Assembly: GCF_900109035.1 (NCBI RefSeq)
Contig: NZ_FNYD01000006.1
Location: 124,001-188,000, forward strand
DNA from: Cribrihabitans marinus
Lineage (GTDB): Bacteria > Pseudomonadota > Alphaproteobacteria > Rhodobacterales > Rhodobacteraceae
DNA length: 64,000 nt
Direction of reading: 5' to 3'
Part shown: positions 1 to 10,785 of the stretch, piece by piece
Layout: the number at the start of each line of letters is the position of its first letter
Numbering within the stretch: position 1 is the first letter of the stretch
The notes under the pieces: generated by a model
The model's database searches: none
What the model was told of the DNA's origin: nothing
Seen by the model: the letters and a program-made list of their open reading frames with translations, nothing else
Program-made: the position numbers and the translations under genes

Positions 1-13
1 CGGAGGACGCCCC

Positions 14-772
14 ATGCAGGACATCGTGACCGTGACGGACCTGGACCCGGAGGTCGAGCTGGACCGGCTGGCCGCGCATTACAGGTCCGCGGGCGGGGCC
101 GGGATACAATTGCTCAACATGCTGGGCGGGCAGGCCGAATCCCTGCTCGACCGCTTGCCGCGCGAGGTGCGGGCCGGGCTGGGCGCCGCGTCGGAGCGGG
201 CGCTGGTGCTGGCGATGCAGGCGGCGGACGGCACCCGCCGCGCCGTTCCCGACCAGAAACCCTGGGTCGATACGGCGGTGACGACCGCAATGGGGGCGGC
301 GGGCGGATTCGGCGGTCTGCCCTCGGCCATGGTCGAGCTTCCGGCGACGACGACGATGCTGCTGCGCACAATCCAGGGGGTCGCTGCGGCGCGCGGGTTC
401 GATCCGCAGGCCGAGAATGTGCGCTTCGACTGCGTTCGGGTGTTCGCCGCGGCCGGCCCGCTGGCGGATGACGACGGTGCAGACCTGGGGTTCCTGTCGG
501 TGCGGCTGACGCTGAGCGGCGGCGCGATGCACAAGCTGATCGCGACGGTCGCCCCGCGCCTGGCGACCGCCCTGGGCCAGAAGCTGGCGGCGCAGACGGT
601 CCCGGTGCTGGGGGCGGTGGCCGGTGCGGGCATCAACTTTGCCTATACCCGCTACTACCAGCAGATCGCCCATGTGCATTTCGGCCTGCGCCAGTTGGCG
701 ATGGATGCCGGTATTCCCCATGAAGAGCTGGTGGACCGGCTGGCCCGGCGGGTCAAGGCCTTGCCGCGATGA
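14..772 (+). CDS. EcsC family protein
   Basis: 252-residue protein whose composition and layout match the EcsC family: an N-terminal helical part, glycine-rich hydrophobic stretches (AMGAAGGFGGLPSAM near residues 93-107; VPVLGAVAGAGINFAYTRYY near 196-215) and a short charged tail. The name comes from the Bacillus EcsC protein encoded beside an ABC transporter; the biochemical role is unknown. No such transporter is visible here, although the sequence upstream is cut off by the window. A ribosome-binding site (ggagg) sits about 7 bases before the ATG. The hydrophobic segments suggest peripheral or membrane association; this is inference. Confidence 0.75.
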   Translation: MQDIVTVTDLDPEVELDRLAAHYRSAGGAGIQLLNMLGGQAESLLDRLPREVRAGLGAASERALVLAMQAADGTRRAVPDQKPWVDTAVTTAMGAAGGFGGLPSAMVELPATTTMLLRTIQGVAAARGFDPQAENVRFDCVRVFAAAGPLADDDGADLGFLSVRLTLSGGAMHKLIATVAPRLATALGQKLAAQTVPVLGAVAGAGINFAYTRYYQQIAHVHFGLRQLAMDAGIPHEELVDRLARRVKALPR

Positions 773-849
773 GAGATCTGCCGCAGCGTTCCCTCTTGAT
801 ATTGCAGGGATAATGGGTAGGTTTTCGGGGTCGCAGACGGAAAATCAAA

Positions 850-1290
850 ATGATCCAATATGCGCTGAAATGCAGGGAAGGCCACTGTTTCGACAGCTGG
901 TTCCAGTCGGCCGAAGCCTTTGACAAACTGGCGGCCTCGGGCCTTGTGTCCTGCGCGGTCTGCGGTGGCAGCGATGTGCACAAGGCAGTGATGACACCGC
1001 GCGTGAGTGCCGGACGGGACGCCGATCCGGCCCCAGCAAAACCCGCGCCACGCCTGACAGAGCCGGTCAACCGCGCCGAGAAGGCGGTGGCAGAGCTGCG
1101 CCGCAAGATCGAACAGAATGCCGATTTCGTGGGCCGCGACTTCGCCAAGGAGGCCCGCGCCATGCATCTGGGCGACGCGCCGGAACGGTCGATCTATGGC
1201 GAGGCGCGGGCCGACGAGGCCAAGGCGCTGCGCGACGACGGCGTGCCGGTCGTGATGCTGCCCTTCATTCCCAACCGCAAGAGCAACTGA
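850..1290 (+). CDS. DUF1178 family protein
   Basis: 146-residue soluble protein that begins MIQYALKCREGHCFDSWFQS, the typical opening of DUF1178. Cys8 and Cys13 in the first motif and the later CAVC pair (VSCAVCGG) could form a small zinc-ribbon-like site; metal binding is inferred from the cysteines only. A middle Ala/Pro-rich linker is followed by a helical half containing ADFVGRDFAKEARAMHLG. No function is established for the family. It lies between the EcsC-like gene and lysC on the same strand; the 175-base gap before lysC shows no gene that I can support. Confidence 0.8.
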   Translation: MIQYALKCREGHCFDSWFQSAEAFDKLAASGLVSCAVCGGSDVHKAVMTPRVSAGRDADPAPAKPAPRLTEPVNRAEKAVAELRRKIEQNADFVGRDFAKEARAMHLGDAPERSIYGEARADEAKALRDDGVPVVMLPFIPNRKSN

Positions 1291-1465
1291 TTTGCGTGTC
1301 GTCCTCACTGGCGTCGGCATGGCACTGGTCGGTGGCTGCCGCGCGAACCGATCCGCCGGTTGACCGTGACCGGTCCGGGCGGGGCCGGGTTTGCGCCCTT
1401 GCCCTTGGGTCGGCCCTCGCTTATGACGCGGGCGACCGGCTCCCAGCGACAGGACCCCGCGCGAC

Positions 1466-2704
1466 ATGCCCACGCTCGTGATGAAATTCGGCGGCACTTC
1501 GGTTGCCAATCTCGACCGTATCCGCCGCGCCGCCAAGCGCATCGGGGTCGAGGTGGCCAAGGGCTATGACGTGATCGTCATCGTGTCGGCAATGGCCGGC
1601 AAGACGAACGAACTGGTCGGCTGGGTCGATGAGATCTCGCCGCTCTATGACGCCCGCGAATATGACGCGGTGGTGTCCTCGGGCGAGAACGTCACTGCCG
1701 GGCTGATGGCGCTGACATTGCAGGAGATGGACGTGCCCGCGCGCAGCTGGCAGGGCTGGCAGGTGCCGCTCCTGACCAATGGCGCCCATTCCTCGGCCCG
1801 GATCCAGGAGATCCCCATAGCCAACCTGAACCGGAAATTCGAGCAGGGCATGAAGGTGGCCGTGGTCGCCGGATTCCAGGGGTTGAGCCCCGAGGGCCGG
1901 ATCACCACGCTGGGCCGCGGCGGCAGCGACACGACGGCGGTGGCCTTCGCCGCCGCCTTCGGGGCCGAGCGGTGCGACATCTACACCGATGTCGACGGGG
2001 TCTATACCGCCGATCCGCGGATCTGCTCGAAGGCACGCAAGCTGGACCGGATCTCGTTCGAGGAGATGCTGGAACTGGCCTCGCTCGGGGCCAAGGTGCT
2101 GCAGACCCGCTCGGTCGAGCTGGCCATGCGCTACAAGGTCAAGCTGCGCGTGCTGTCCAGTTTCGAGGAACAATCCGACACCGCCGGAACGCTGGTCGTC
2201 GACGAGGAGGAAATCATGGAATCCAACGTAGTCTCGGGCGTTGCCCATTCTCGTGACGAGGCAAAGATGACGGCGGTTTCGGTCGCCGACCGCCCCGGCA
2301 TCGCCGCGATCATCTTCACCGCGCTCAGCGATGCCGGCGTGAACGTGGACATGATCGTTCAGAACATCTCGGACGAGGGGCGCACCGACATGACCTTCTC
2401 GTGCCCCACCGATCAGGTCGGGCGCGCGGAAAAGGCGCTTCTGGCGGTCAAGGACAGCGGCGCGCTGAACTTCTCGGAACTGGTGGCCGATACCGATGTC
2501 TGCAAGGTCTCGGTGGTCGGCATCGGCATGCGCTCGCAATCGGGCGTTGCGGCCAAGATGTTCAAGGTGCTCTCGGATGAGGGGATCAACATCAAGGTCA
2601 TCACAACCTCAGAGATCAAGATTTCCGTTCTGGTCGACCGGAAATACATGGAACTCGCGGTTCAGGCACTGCATGATGCCTTCGAATTGGAACGGGTGGC
2701 CTGA
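1466..2704 (+). CDS. lysC: Aspartate kinase
   Basis: Phosphorylates L-aspartate with ATP, the first step towards lysine, threonine, methionine and diaminopimelate. The 412-residue length is usual for the monofunctional alphaproteobacterial enzyme. The N-terminus has the kinase signature VMKFGGTSVAN; the nucleotide/substrate region has TLGRGGSDTTAVAFAA and DIYTDVDGVYTADPRI. The C-terminal third holds two ACT domains (FTALSDAGVNVDMIVQNIS and later VSVVGIGMRSQSGVAAKMF), which normally bind feedback amino acids. Start is the ATG before PTLVMKFGG. ptsP follows 38 bases downstream on the same strand, so co-transcription is likely. Confidence 0.97.
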   Translation: MPTLVMKFGGTSVANLDRIRRAAKRIGVEVAKGYDVIVIVSAMAGKTNELVGWVDEISPLYDAREYDAVVSSGENVTAGLMALTLQEMDVPARSWQGWQVPLLTNGAHSSARIQEIPIANLNRKFEQGMKVAVVAGFQGLSPEGRITTLGRGGSDTTAVAFAAAFGAERCDIYTDVDGVYTADPRICSKARKLDRISFEEMLELASLGAKVLQTRSVELAMRYKVKLRVLSSFEEQSDTAGTLVVDEEEIMESNVVSGVAHSRDEAKMTAVSVADRPGIAAIIFTALSDAGVNVDMIVQNISDEGRTDMTFSCPTDQVGRAEKALLAVKDSGALNFSELVADTDVCKVSVVGIGMRSQSGVAAKMFKVLSDEGINIKVITTSEIKISVLVDRKYMELAVQALHDAFELERVA

Positions 2705-2742
2705 GCAGCGGCCTTCGGCCGGGGCCGCCTGATCCGAACCAG

Positions 2743-4998
2743 ATGGCGGGGGCCATGGCGGACGGCACTGACAGCGAATCGAGAAAGCTGCTTGGGCGGC
2801 TGCGCGAGGTCATGGCGGGCGATGCCGCCGGGCAGGCGCGGCTGGACCATATCACCGGCCTGATCGCCGACAGCATGGAGTCGGAGGTCTGCTCGATCTA
2901 CCTGTTCCGCGATTCCGACACGCTGGAGCTGTGCGCGACGCAAGGCCTCAAGCCCGAGGCCGTTCACCAGACACGCCTGCGCCTGGGCGAAGGGCTGGTC
3001 GGGCGGGTGGCCAAGACCAGCAAGCTGATCAACACGCCCGATGCGCCGTCCGAACGCGGGTTCCGCTACATGCCCGAGACCGGCGAGGAGATCTTCTCGT
3101 CCTTCCTCGGGATCCCGATCCAGCGGCTGGGCGAGACGCTGGGCGTCCTGGTCGTGCAGTCCCGGGATGCGCGCGAGTTTTCCGCTGATGAGGTCTATGC
3201 GCTGGAAGTCGTGGCGATGGTCCTGGCCGAGATGGCCGAACTGGGCGCCTTTGTCGGCGAGGGCGCCGCGCTGTCGCCGCTGCACCAGCAGCCGATCCTG
3301 GTGCGCGGAACCACCGGGCAGGAGGGCGCGGCAGAGGGCCATGTCTGGCTGCACGAGCCGCGCGTGGTGGTCACCAACCCGATCGCCGACGATCCGCAGA
3401 ACGAGATGCGGCGCCTGGACGACGCCATCGAGGAATTGCGCGTCGGCGTCGACAAGATGCTCAAGATCAGCGGTGCCGGCGACAAGGACCACATGGAGGT
3501 GCTCGAAACCTACCGGATGTTCGCCAACTCGAAGGGTTGGAAACGCCGGATGGAGGAGGACATCTCGCGCGGGTTGAGCGCCGAGGCCGCCGTCGAGAAG
3601 GAGCAGAGCCAGGCCCGGTCGCGGATGAGCCAGGTCACGGATGCCTATCTGCGCGAGCGGCTCGCCGATCTGGACGACCTGTCGAACCGCCTGCTGCGTA
3701 TCCTCACGGGGCAGGGCAACGAGACCGGCGCGGAGCTGCCCGCCGACCCGATCCTGGTGGCGCGCAACATCGGGCCGGGCGAGTTGCTGGAATATGGCCG
3801 GACGCTCAAGGGGATCGTGCTCGAAGAGGGCTCGGTCGGCAGCCACGCCGCCGTGGTCGCCCGCGCGCTGGCGATTCCGCTGGTCGTGCATGCCGGCCGG
3901 ATCACCACCGAGGCGCTGAACGGCGATCACATCATGGTCGACGGCGACCAGGGCGTTGTGCATCTGCGGCCCGATGACACCGTGGTCTCGGCCTTCCGCG
4001 ACAAGATCGCGATGCAGGCCCAGGCGCAGGAGCGCTATGGCTCGATCCGGGACAAGCCGGCCGTCACCCGCGACGGCCAGCGCATCCACATGCTGATGAA
4101 TGCCGGCCTGATGGCCGACCTGCCGTCGCTGCCGAGTTCGGGCGCGGAAGGCGTCGGCCTGTTCCGCACCGAACTGCAGTTCCTCATCCGCAACAAGATG
4201 CCCAAGCGCACCGAACTGGCCGGCATTTATGCGCGGGTGATGGATGCCGCGGCCGACAAGCGAGTGGTTTTCCGCACTCTCGACATCGGGTCCGACAAGG
4301 TCCTGCCCTACATGAAACCCAATGACGAGCCGAACCCGGCCCTGGGATGGCGCGCCATTCGGGTTGGCCTGGACAAGCCGGGTATCATGCGGATGCAGTT
4401 GCAGGCGCTGATCCGGGCCGCCAACGGCCGCCCCCTGACCATCATGTTCCCCTTCATCGCCCAGTTCGAGGAGTACCGGCAGGCCCGCGCCGAGGTCGAC
4501 AAGGCCATCGCCCGCGAAAAGCGGCTGGGTCATGTGCTGCCGTCTCAGCTCGAGGTGGGCGCCATGCTCGAGACGCCGTCGCTGGCCTTTGCGCCGCAGG
4601 CGTTCTTCGACGAGGTGGAATTCCTGTCGATCGGTGGCAACGATCTCAAGCAGTTCTTCTTTGCCGCCGACCGCGAGAACGAGCGCGTGCGCCGCCGCTA
4701 CGACACGCTGAATGTCAGTTTCCTGAGCCTGATCGAGCAAGTGGTCGAACGCTGCGCGATCTCGGGAACGCCGCTCAGTTTCTGCGGCGAGGATGCCGGC
4801 CGCCCGATCGAGGCGCTGTGCCTGGCGGCGGTCGGGCTGCGCACCCTGTCGATGCGCCCGGCGTCGATCGGGCCGGTCAAGAGCCTTCTGATGCGCGCGG
4901 ATATCCGTGCCCTGAGCGAGGTCATCAGGCAAGCGCGCGAGCGCGGCGACCAGACCGTGCGCCCGGCGGTCATGGAGTGGCTGCGCAGTCAGGACTGA
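2743..4998 (+). CDS. ptsP: PEP-protein phosphotransferase of the nitrogen PTS (EI-Ntr)
   Basis: 751-residue enzyme I of the regulatory nitrogen phosphotransferase system, which passes phosphate from PEP to NPr and EIIA-Ntr. An N-terminal GAF domain (about residues 10-165) marks it as PtsP rather than sugar-type PtsI. The phosphohistidine is His368 in EEGSVGSHAAVVARAL. The C-terminal PEP-binding barrel shows GLFRTELQFL, FRTLDIGSDK, LEVGAMLETPSLAF, SIGGNDLKQFFFAADREN and CGEDAGRP. EI-Ntr GAF domains are known to sense glutamine in other alphaproteobacteria; that is family knowledge, not visible here. It directly follows lysC. Confidence 0.95.
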   Translation: MAGAMADGTDSESRKLLGRLREVMAGDAAGQARLDHITGLIADSMESEVCSIYLFRDSDTLELCATQGLKPEAVHQTRLRLGEGLVGRVAKTSKLINTPDAPSERGFRYMPETGEEIFSSFLGIPIQRLGETLGVLVVQSRDAREFSADEVYALEVVAMVLAEMAELGAFVGEGAALSPLHQQPILVRGTTGQEGAAEGHVWLHEPRVVVTNPIADDPQNEMRRLDDAIEELRVGVDKMLKISGAGDKDHMEVLETYRMFANSKGWKRRMEEDISRGLSAEAAVEKEQSQARSRMSQVTDAYLRERLADLDDLSNRLLRILTGQGNETGAELPADPILVARNIGPGELLEYGRTLKGIVLEEGSVGSHAAVVARALAIPLVVHAGRITTEALNGDHIMVDGDQGVVHLRPDDTVVSAFRDKIAMQAQAQERYGSIRDKPAVTRDGQRIHMLMNAGLMADLPSLPSSGAEGVGLFRTELQFLIRNKMPKRTELAGIYARVMDAAADKRVVFRTLDIGSDKVLPYMKPNDEPNPALGWRAIRVGLDKPGIMRMQLQALIRAANGRPLTIMFPFIAQFEEYRQARAEVDKAIAREKRLGHVLPSQLEVGAMLETPSLAFAPQAFFDEVEFLSIGGNDLKQFFFAADRENERVRRRYDTLNVSFLSLIEQVVERCAISGTPLSFCGEDAGRPIEALCLAAVGLRTLSMRPASIGPVKSLLMRADIRALSEVIRQARERGDQTVRPAVMEWLRSQD

Positions 4999-5425
4999 CA
5001 GAGCGGGGGCCTCGGGTTCCGCCAAATGCGGTCCGCGGCCATTCCATCCACAGGGAATCCCTCGGTTCGTCCACAGAAAACCGCGGATCTGGTTGGAGGG
5101 CTCCGTTTCGGGTGCTTCTCTATAGCAGCCATTCCGGAGAGTTCTGTGCGTAAGGACGCAGAAGAACTTGTTGTTATGCGATGTTCCCGTTCGATCGTTC
5201 GTATTGGCGGGATGGACCATCTGCGCATTGTGGATAATGATGGGCCGGCGCCGGACGACCCCCCGGATCGCTGCCGGAGAGACCCGCCCGAGATTTGTGA
5301 TCGACATCCCCCTTGCATTTCGAGCCATAATCGGAGATCAAGCGCGGGAGATATGTTATCGCTAACATCGCATCGGCGGCGCCTGTTCCCGCCCCGCCGA
5401 AGAAACTGGAAGAAGGATCGCCGCC
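4999..5425. other. 427-base intergenic region upstream of zwf
   Basis: No convincing gene on either strand: the open frames crossing it lack a plausible start context and resemble no family known to me. The notable element is a LacI-type palindrome at 5353-5368, listed separately. The composition is more AT-rich than the flanking genes, as expected for a promoter region. A promoter could not be placed with confidence. Confidence 0.6.
5353..5368. promoter_or_regulatory. LacI/GntR-type operator palindrome before zwf-edd-eda
   Basis: The 16-mer ATGTTATCGCTAACAT has perfect 6-bp arms (ATGTTA/TAACAT) around TCGC. Its form is that of operators used by LacI-family sugar regulators such as E. coli GntR. 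It lies 57 bases before the zwf ATG, where a bound repressor could block transcription of the Entner-Doudoroff genes. No LacI-family gene is in the window, so the regulator would be encoded elsewhere. Confidence 0.65.
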
Positions 5426-6877
5426 ATGGTGTCGCGCGTCATTCCCGTCCAACCATTCGACCTTGTCCTGTTCGGCGCGACCGGGGATCTGGCCCGGCGC
5501 AAGATCCTGCCGGGGCTCTATCACCGGTTCACCGTCGGCCAGATGCCGCCCGAGGCGCGGATCATCGGCTCGGCGCGATCGAAGATGGATGCCGCCGGGT
5601 TTCGCGAGAAGGTGCGCGCCGCGCTGGAGGAGTTCACCCCTGCCGCCGACCGCAACGAGGAACAGGTCGACGGGTTTCTCGACCGGCTGGACTATGTATC
5701 GGTGGACGCCTCGGGCAAGGGCGGCTGGAAGGAACTGGCCGCCGCGCTGCGCCCCGACGTGGTGCGGGCCTTCTATCTTTCGGTCAGCCCGTCGCTCTTC
5801 TCGGGCATCGCCGCGCGTCTGCACGACAGCGGGCTTGCCACCGCCGACAGCCGGATCGTGGTCGAGAAGCCCTTTGGCCATGACCTGAACTCGGCACAGG
5901 AACTGAACGCGGGGCTGCGGGCCAATTTCGAGGAACACCAGATCTATCGCATCGATCATTACCTGGGCAAGGAAACGGTCCAGAACCTGATGGCGCTGCG
6001 CTTTGCCAATTCGCTGTTCGAGCCTCTGTGGAACGCGACCCATATCGACCATGTGCAGATCACCGTGGCCGAGACAATCGGAGTGGACGGGCGCGGCGCC
6101 TATTATGATGGCTCCGGCGCGATGCGGGACATGATCCAGAACCACCTGGTGCAGCTTCTGTGCCTCACGGCGATGGAATCGCCGTCGAAATTCACTCCGA
6201 ACGCGGTGCGCGACGAGAAGGTCAAGGTGATCCAGGCACTGGACCCGGTCGAGCCGTCGGACATCGTGCGCGGCCAGTATCGGGCCGATGACGGCGGCGA
6301 CGGCTATTGCGACCACGTGGGCAATCCCGACAGCCGCACCGAAAGCTTCGTGGCCATGAAGGTGCACGTGTCCAACTGGCGCTGGGCCGGAACGCCCTTC
6401 TACCTGCGCACCGGCAAGAAGCTGCGGGCGCGCGAATCCGAAATCGCGGTCGTGTTCCGCGATCCGCCGCACACGATCTTTCCCAATGTCGGACGGCTCA
6501 GGGGGAACGTCCTGGTGATCCGCCTGCAACCGGACGAGGGGATCACCCTGCGTACCACGATCAAGGATCCCGGCCCCGGCGGCCTGCGCCTGACCGAGGT
6601 GTCGCTGGACATGAGCTTTGCCGAGGCGCTGGGCGCCGATTCCCGGCCGCAGGACGCCTATGAGCGGCTGGTGATGGACGTGATCCGGGGCGACCAGACC
6701 CTTTTCATGCGCGGCGACGAGGTCGAGGCGGCATGGGCCTGGGTCGATCCGGTGATACAGTCCTGGGCCGACAGCGGCGACCGGCCGGCGAAATACGATG
6801 CGGGCAGTTCCGGGCCCGAGGACGCGCTGATGCTGATGCACCGGGACGGACGCCGCTGGCGCGAGATTGGAGGCTGA
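5426..6877 (+). CDS. zwf: Glucose-6-phosphate 1-dehydrogenase
   Basis: Oxidises glucose-6-phosphate to 6-phosphogluconolactone with NAD(P)+. The 483-residue length is normal. The dinucleotide-binding motif is GATGDLARRKILPGLY near the N-terminus; the substrate/catalytic motif RIDHYLGKETVQNLMALRF is near residues 175-193. It starts at the ATG of MVSRVIPVQPFDL and ends 1 base before the edd start, so zwf-edd-eda read as one operon. The 6-phosphogluconolactonase gene (pgl) that often follows zwf is absent; lactone hydrolysis must be spontaneous or encoded elsewhere. Confidence 0.97.
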   Translation: MVSRVIPVQPFDLVLFGATGDLARRKILPGLYHRFTVGQMPPEARIIGSARSKMDAAGFREKVRAALEEFTPAADRNEEQVDGFLDRLDYVSVDASGKGGWKELAAALRPDVVRAFYLSVSPSLFSGIAARLHDSGLATADSRIVVEKPFGHDLNSAQELNAGLRANFEEHQIYRIDHYLGKETVQNLMALRFANSLFEPLWNATHIDHVQITVAETIGVDGRGAYYDGSGAMRDMIQNHLVQLLCLTAMESPSKFTPNAVRDEKVKVIQALDPVEPSDIVRGQYRADDGGDGYCDHVGNPDSRTESFVAMKVHVSNWRWAGTPFYLRTGKKLRARESEIAVVFRDPPHTIFPNVGRLRGNVLVIRLQPDEGITLRTTIKDPGPGGLRLTEVSLDMSFAEALGADSRPQDAYERLVMDVIRGDQTLFMRGDEVEAAWAWVDPVIQSWADSGDRPAKYDAGSSGPEDALMLMHRDGRRWREIGG

Positions 6878-6878
6878 G

Positions 6879-8690
<1,812 letters not shown>

Positions 8691-9329
8691 ATGATGGCAT
8701 CCAAATCGACCCGTGCCCGCGAAATCTGCGACCTGGCGCCGATCGTGCCGGTTCTGGTGATCCGTGACGCCGATCATGCAAGGCCCCTGGCCGAGGCGCT
8801 GGTCGCCGGCGGTCTTCCGGCGCTCGAGGTGACGCTGCGCACGCCGGCCGCGCTTGAGGCGATCCGCCGGATGGCGCAGGTGCCGGGCGGTGTCGTCGGC
8901 GCCGGAACCCTGGTCACGCCCGACGACGTGCGTGCCGCCAAGGAGGCGGGGGCGCAGTTCGGCGTCTCGCCGGGCGCGACCGAGGCCCTGCTGGCGGCCT
9001 GCGAGGCCGAGGGGCTGCCGCTGCTGCCCGGGGCGGCAACAGCGTCCGAGGCGATGCGGCTGCTGGAACAGGGCTATGACATGCTCAAGTTCTTTCCCGC
9101 CGAGGCCTCGGGCGGGGCACCGGCGCTCAAGGCCATCGGCGCGCCCTTGCCGCAGATCTCGTTCTGCCCGACCGGCGGCGTTTCGCCGGGCAATGCGCGG
9201 GACTATCTGGGCCTGTCCAACGTGGTCTGCGCCGGCGGCAGCTGGGTTGCCCCGGTCGACAAGGTCGAGGCCGGCGACTGGTCCGGGATCGAGGCGCTGG
9301 CGCGCGACGCGGTGGGTCTGCGCGGCTGA
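8691..9329 (+). CDS. eda: KDPG aldolase (2-dehydro-3-deoxy-phosphogluconate aldolase)
   Basis: Cleaves KDPG to pyruvate and glyceraldehyde-3-phosphate, completing the Entner-Doudoroff pathway started by zwf and edd. 212 residues. The Schiff-base lysine lies in MLKFFPAEASGG, the catalytic glutamate in LEVTLRTPAALEAI, and the phosphate-binding turn in FCPTGGVSPGNARDYL. The ATG directly follows the edd stop, and its ribosome-binding site (aaggag) lies inside the end of edd, which suggests translational coupling. Confidence 0.97.
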   Translation: MMASKSTRAREICDLAPIVPVLVIRDADHARPLAEALVAGGLPALEVTLRTPAALEAIRRMAQVPGGVVGAGTLVTPDDVRAAKEAGAQFGVSPGATEALLAACEAEGLPLLPGAATASEAMRLLEQGYDMLKFFPAEASGGAPALKAIGAPLPQISFCPTGGVSPGNARDYLGLSNVVCAGGSWVAPVDKVEAGDWSGIEALARDAVGLRG

Positions 9330-9332
9330 GGG

Positions 9333-9518
9333 TCAGCCGGCAGAGCGCCGCCCGGCCAGCCGCGAGATGGCGTGGTTGAGCAGCGCCGCCAGCGCCAGCG
9401 GGGCAAGGAAGCCGAGGGTCGTCCAGAGGACTGCGAAGATCCAGATCAGGTTGACTCCCAGCATTGTCAGCGCGGCATTGGTGTAGTTCGGGGCGCTCTT
9501 CATCCTGTGGTCGTTCAT
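9333..9518 (-). CDS. Small membrane protein
   Basis: 61-residue protein with a short polar N-terminus (MNDHRMKSAPNYTNAALTML) and two hydrophobic stretches (GVNLIWIFAVLWTTLGFLAP; LALAALLNHAI). It has a good ribosome-binding site (ggagg, 6 bases before the ATG), which supports it as a real gene. It lies between the convergent eda and the HisC-like gene, in the same direction as the latter. I do not recognise the family; function unknown. Confidence 0.6.
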   Translation of the reverse strand: MNDHRMKSAPNYTNAALTMLGVNLIWIFAVLWTTLGFLAPLALAALLNHAISRLAGRRSAG

Positions 9519-9576
9519 GACGGCCTCCTGACCCTGAGTCGGTCAGCAGTTTACCGCAATGCACGCAAAAGTCAGG

Positions 9577-10683
9577 TCAGCCGCGCGCAGCCGCCAGTGC
9601 CTGCGGCAGCGTCTCGGCCAAGATGTCGAGATCGGCCGCCGTGCCGCAGCTGATCCGGATGCACCGGTTCTGCGGCGTGGAAAACGGCATACGGACAAAG
9701 ACGCCAAGCTCGACCAGGTTATCGACCATCGCCTTTGCGAAATCGGCATCCCGCCCGCAATCCACGGCGACGAAATTCGTGGCCGAGGGCAGGGCGCTCA
9801 ACCCGTTTTCCGCCGCGATGGCGCCGATCCTGTCACGCGCGGCGGCGATGTCGCGCTGCACTTGGCCCAGCCAGTCGTCATCGGCCAGCGCCGCCAGCGC
9901 ACCGGCCTGGCCGATGCGGTTCATGCCGAAATGGTTGCGCACCTTGTCGAAGGCTGCGATCAGCTCGGGCGCGGCCAAGGCATAGCCCACACGCGCACCC
10001 GCCATGCCATAGACCTTTGAGAAGGTGCGCATCCGGATCAGCCGCGGATCGTCGGGCGCGACCGCGACCGCGGTGCCCCGGGGAGCGCATTCGACGTAGG
10101 CCTCGTCGAGGACCAGCAACGTGTCCTCGGGCAGGTCCGCCATCGCGGCCAGGATGTCCGATCCCGAATGCCAGCTGCCCATCGGGTTGTCGGGGTTTGA
10201 GAGATAGACCAGCTTGGCACCGACCTCGCGCGCCTTGGCAAAGAGCGCCGCGGGATCCTCGTGATCGTCGCGGAACGGCACCTTGTGCAACGCGCCGCCA
10301 TGTCCCGTCACGTGATAATTGAAGGTCGGATAGGCCCCGTCCGAGGTCACCACCGCATCGCCCGGCGCCACCGTCAGGCGCACCAGGTTGCCGAGCAGCC
10401 CGTCGATGCCCTCGCCCACCAGCACGTTCTGCGGCTGCACCCCGTGCCGCTGGGCCAGCGCATGGCGCAGATCGTGGCTTTCGGCATCGCCATACATCCA
10501 GACCTCGGCCGCCGCCGCCTGCATCGCCGCGACGGCGCGGGGCGACGGGCCGAAGACGCTTTCATTCGCCCCCAGCCGGGCACGGAAATCGACGCCGCGC
10601 TGGCGGACCTGGGTTTCCGGGCCGACAAAGGGCACGGTGGCGGGCAGGGACTGGACGAGCGGGGTGAAACGGGCATGGGTCAT
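9577..10683 (-). CDS. PLP-dependent aminotransferase, histidinol-phosphate aminotransferase-like
   Basis: Class I/II fold-type-I aminotransferase of 368 residues, most like HisC. Visible motifs: LGANESVFGPSPRAVAAMQ (N-terminal substrate arm), LVGEGIDGLLGNLVRL, YLSNPDNPMGSWH (PLP-binding Asn/Asp region), LVLDEAYVECAP, and the Schiff-base lysine in RTFSKVYGMAGARVGYAL. I chose the ATG of MTHARFTPLVQSLPA; the frame continues 16 codons upstream without support. There is no histidine operon around it, so this may be a second HisC-like enzyme acting on an aromatic amino acid rather than the histidine-pathway enzyme itself. Confidence 0.85.
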   Translation of the reverse strand: MTHARFTPLVQSLPATVPFVGPETQVRQRGVDFRARLGANESVFGPSPRAVAAMQAAAAEVWMYGDAESHDLRHALAQRHGVQPQNVLVGEGIDGLLGNLVRLTVAPGDAVVTSDGAYPTFNYHVTGHGGALHKVPFRDDHEDPAALFAKAREVGAKLVYLSNPDNPMGSWHSGSDILAAMADLPEDTLLVLDEAYVECAPRGTAVAVAPDDPRLIRMRTFSKVYGMAGARVGYALAAPELIAAFDKVRNHFGMNRIGQAGALAALADDDWLGQVQRDIAAARDRIGAIAAENGLSALPSATNFVAVDCGRDADFAKAMVDNLVELGVFVRMPFSTPQNRCIRISCGTAADLDILAETLPQALAAARG

Positions 10684-10785
10684 GGCGCGCAGATAAGCGC
10701 ATGAGGGCCGGGCGGGCAAGGCTTGCCTCATGTCCGCGCCACGTCCAGTGTGTCGTCAGTTGATGTCACAGGCGGAGGCAACCCG

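Noticed and set aside
1296-1481. 61-codon frame before lysC
   Set aside because: No ribosome-binding site, overlaps the lysC start, low-complexity composition.
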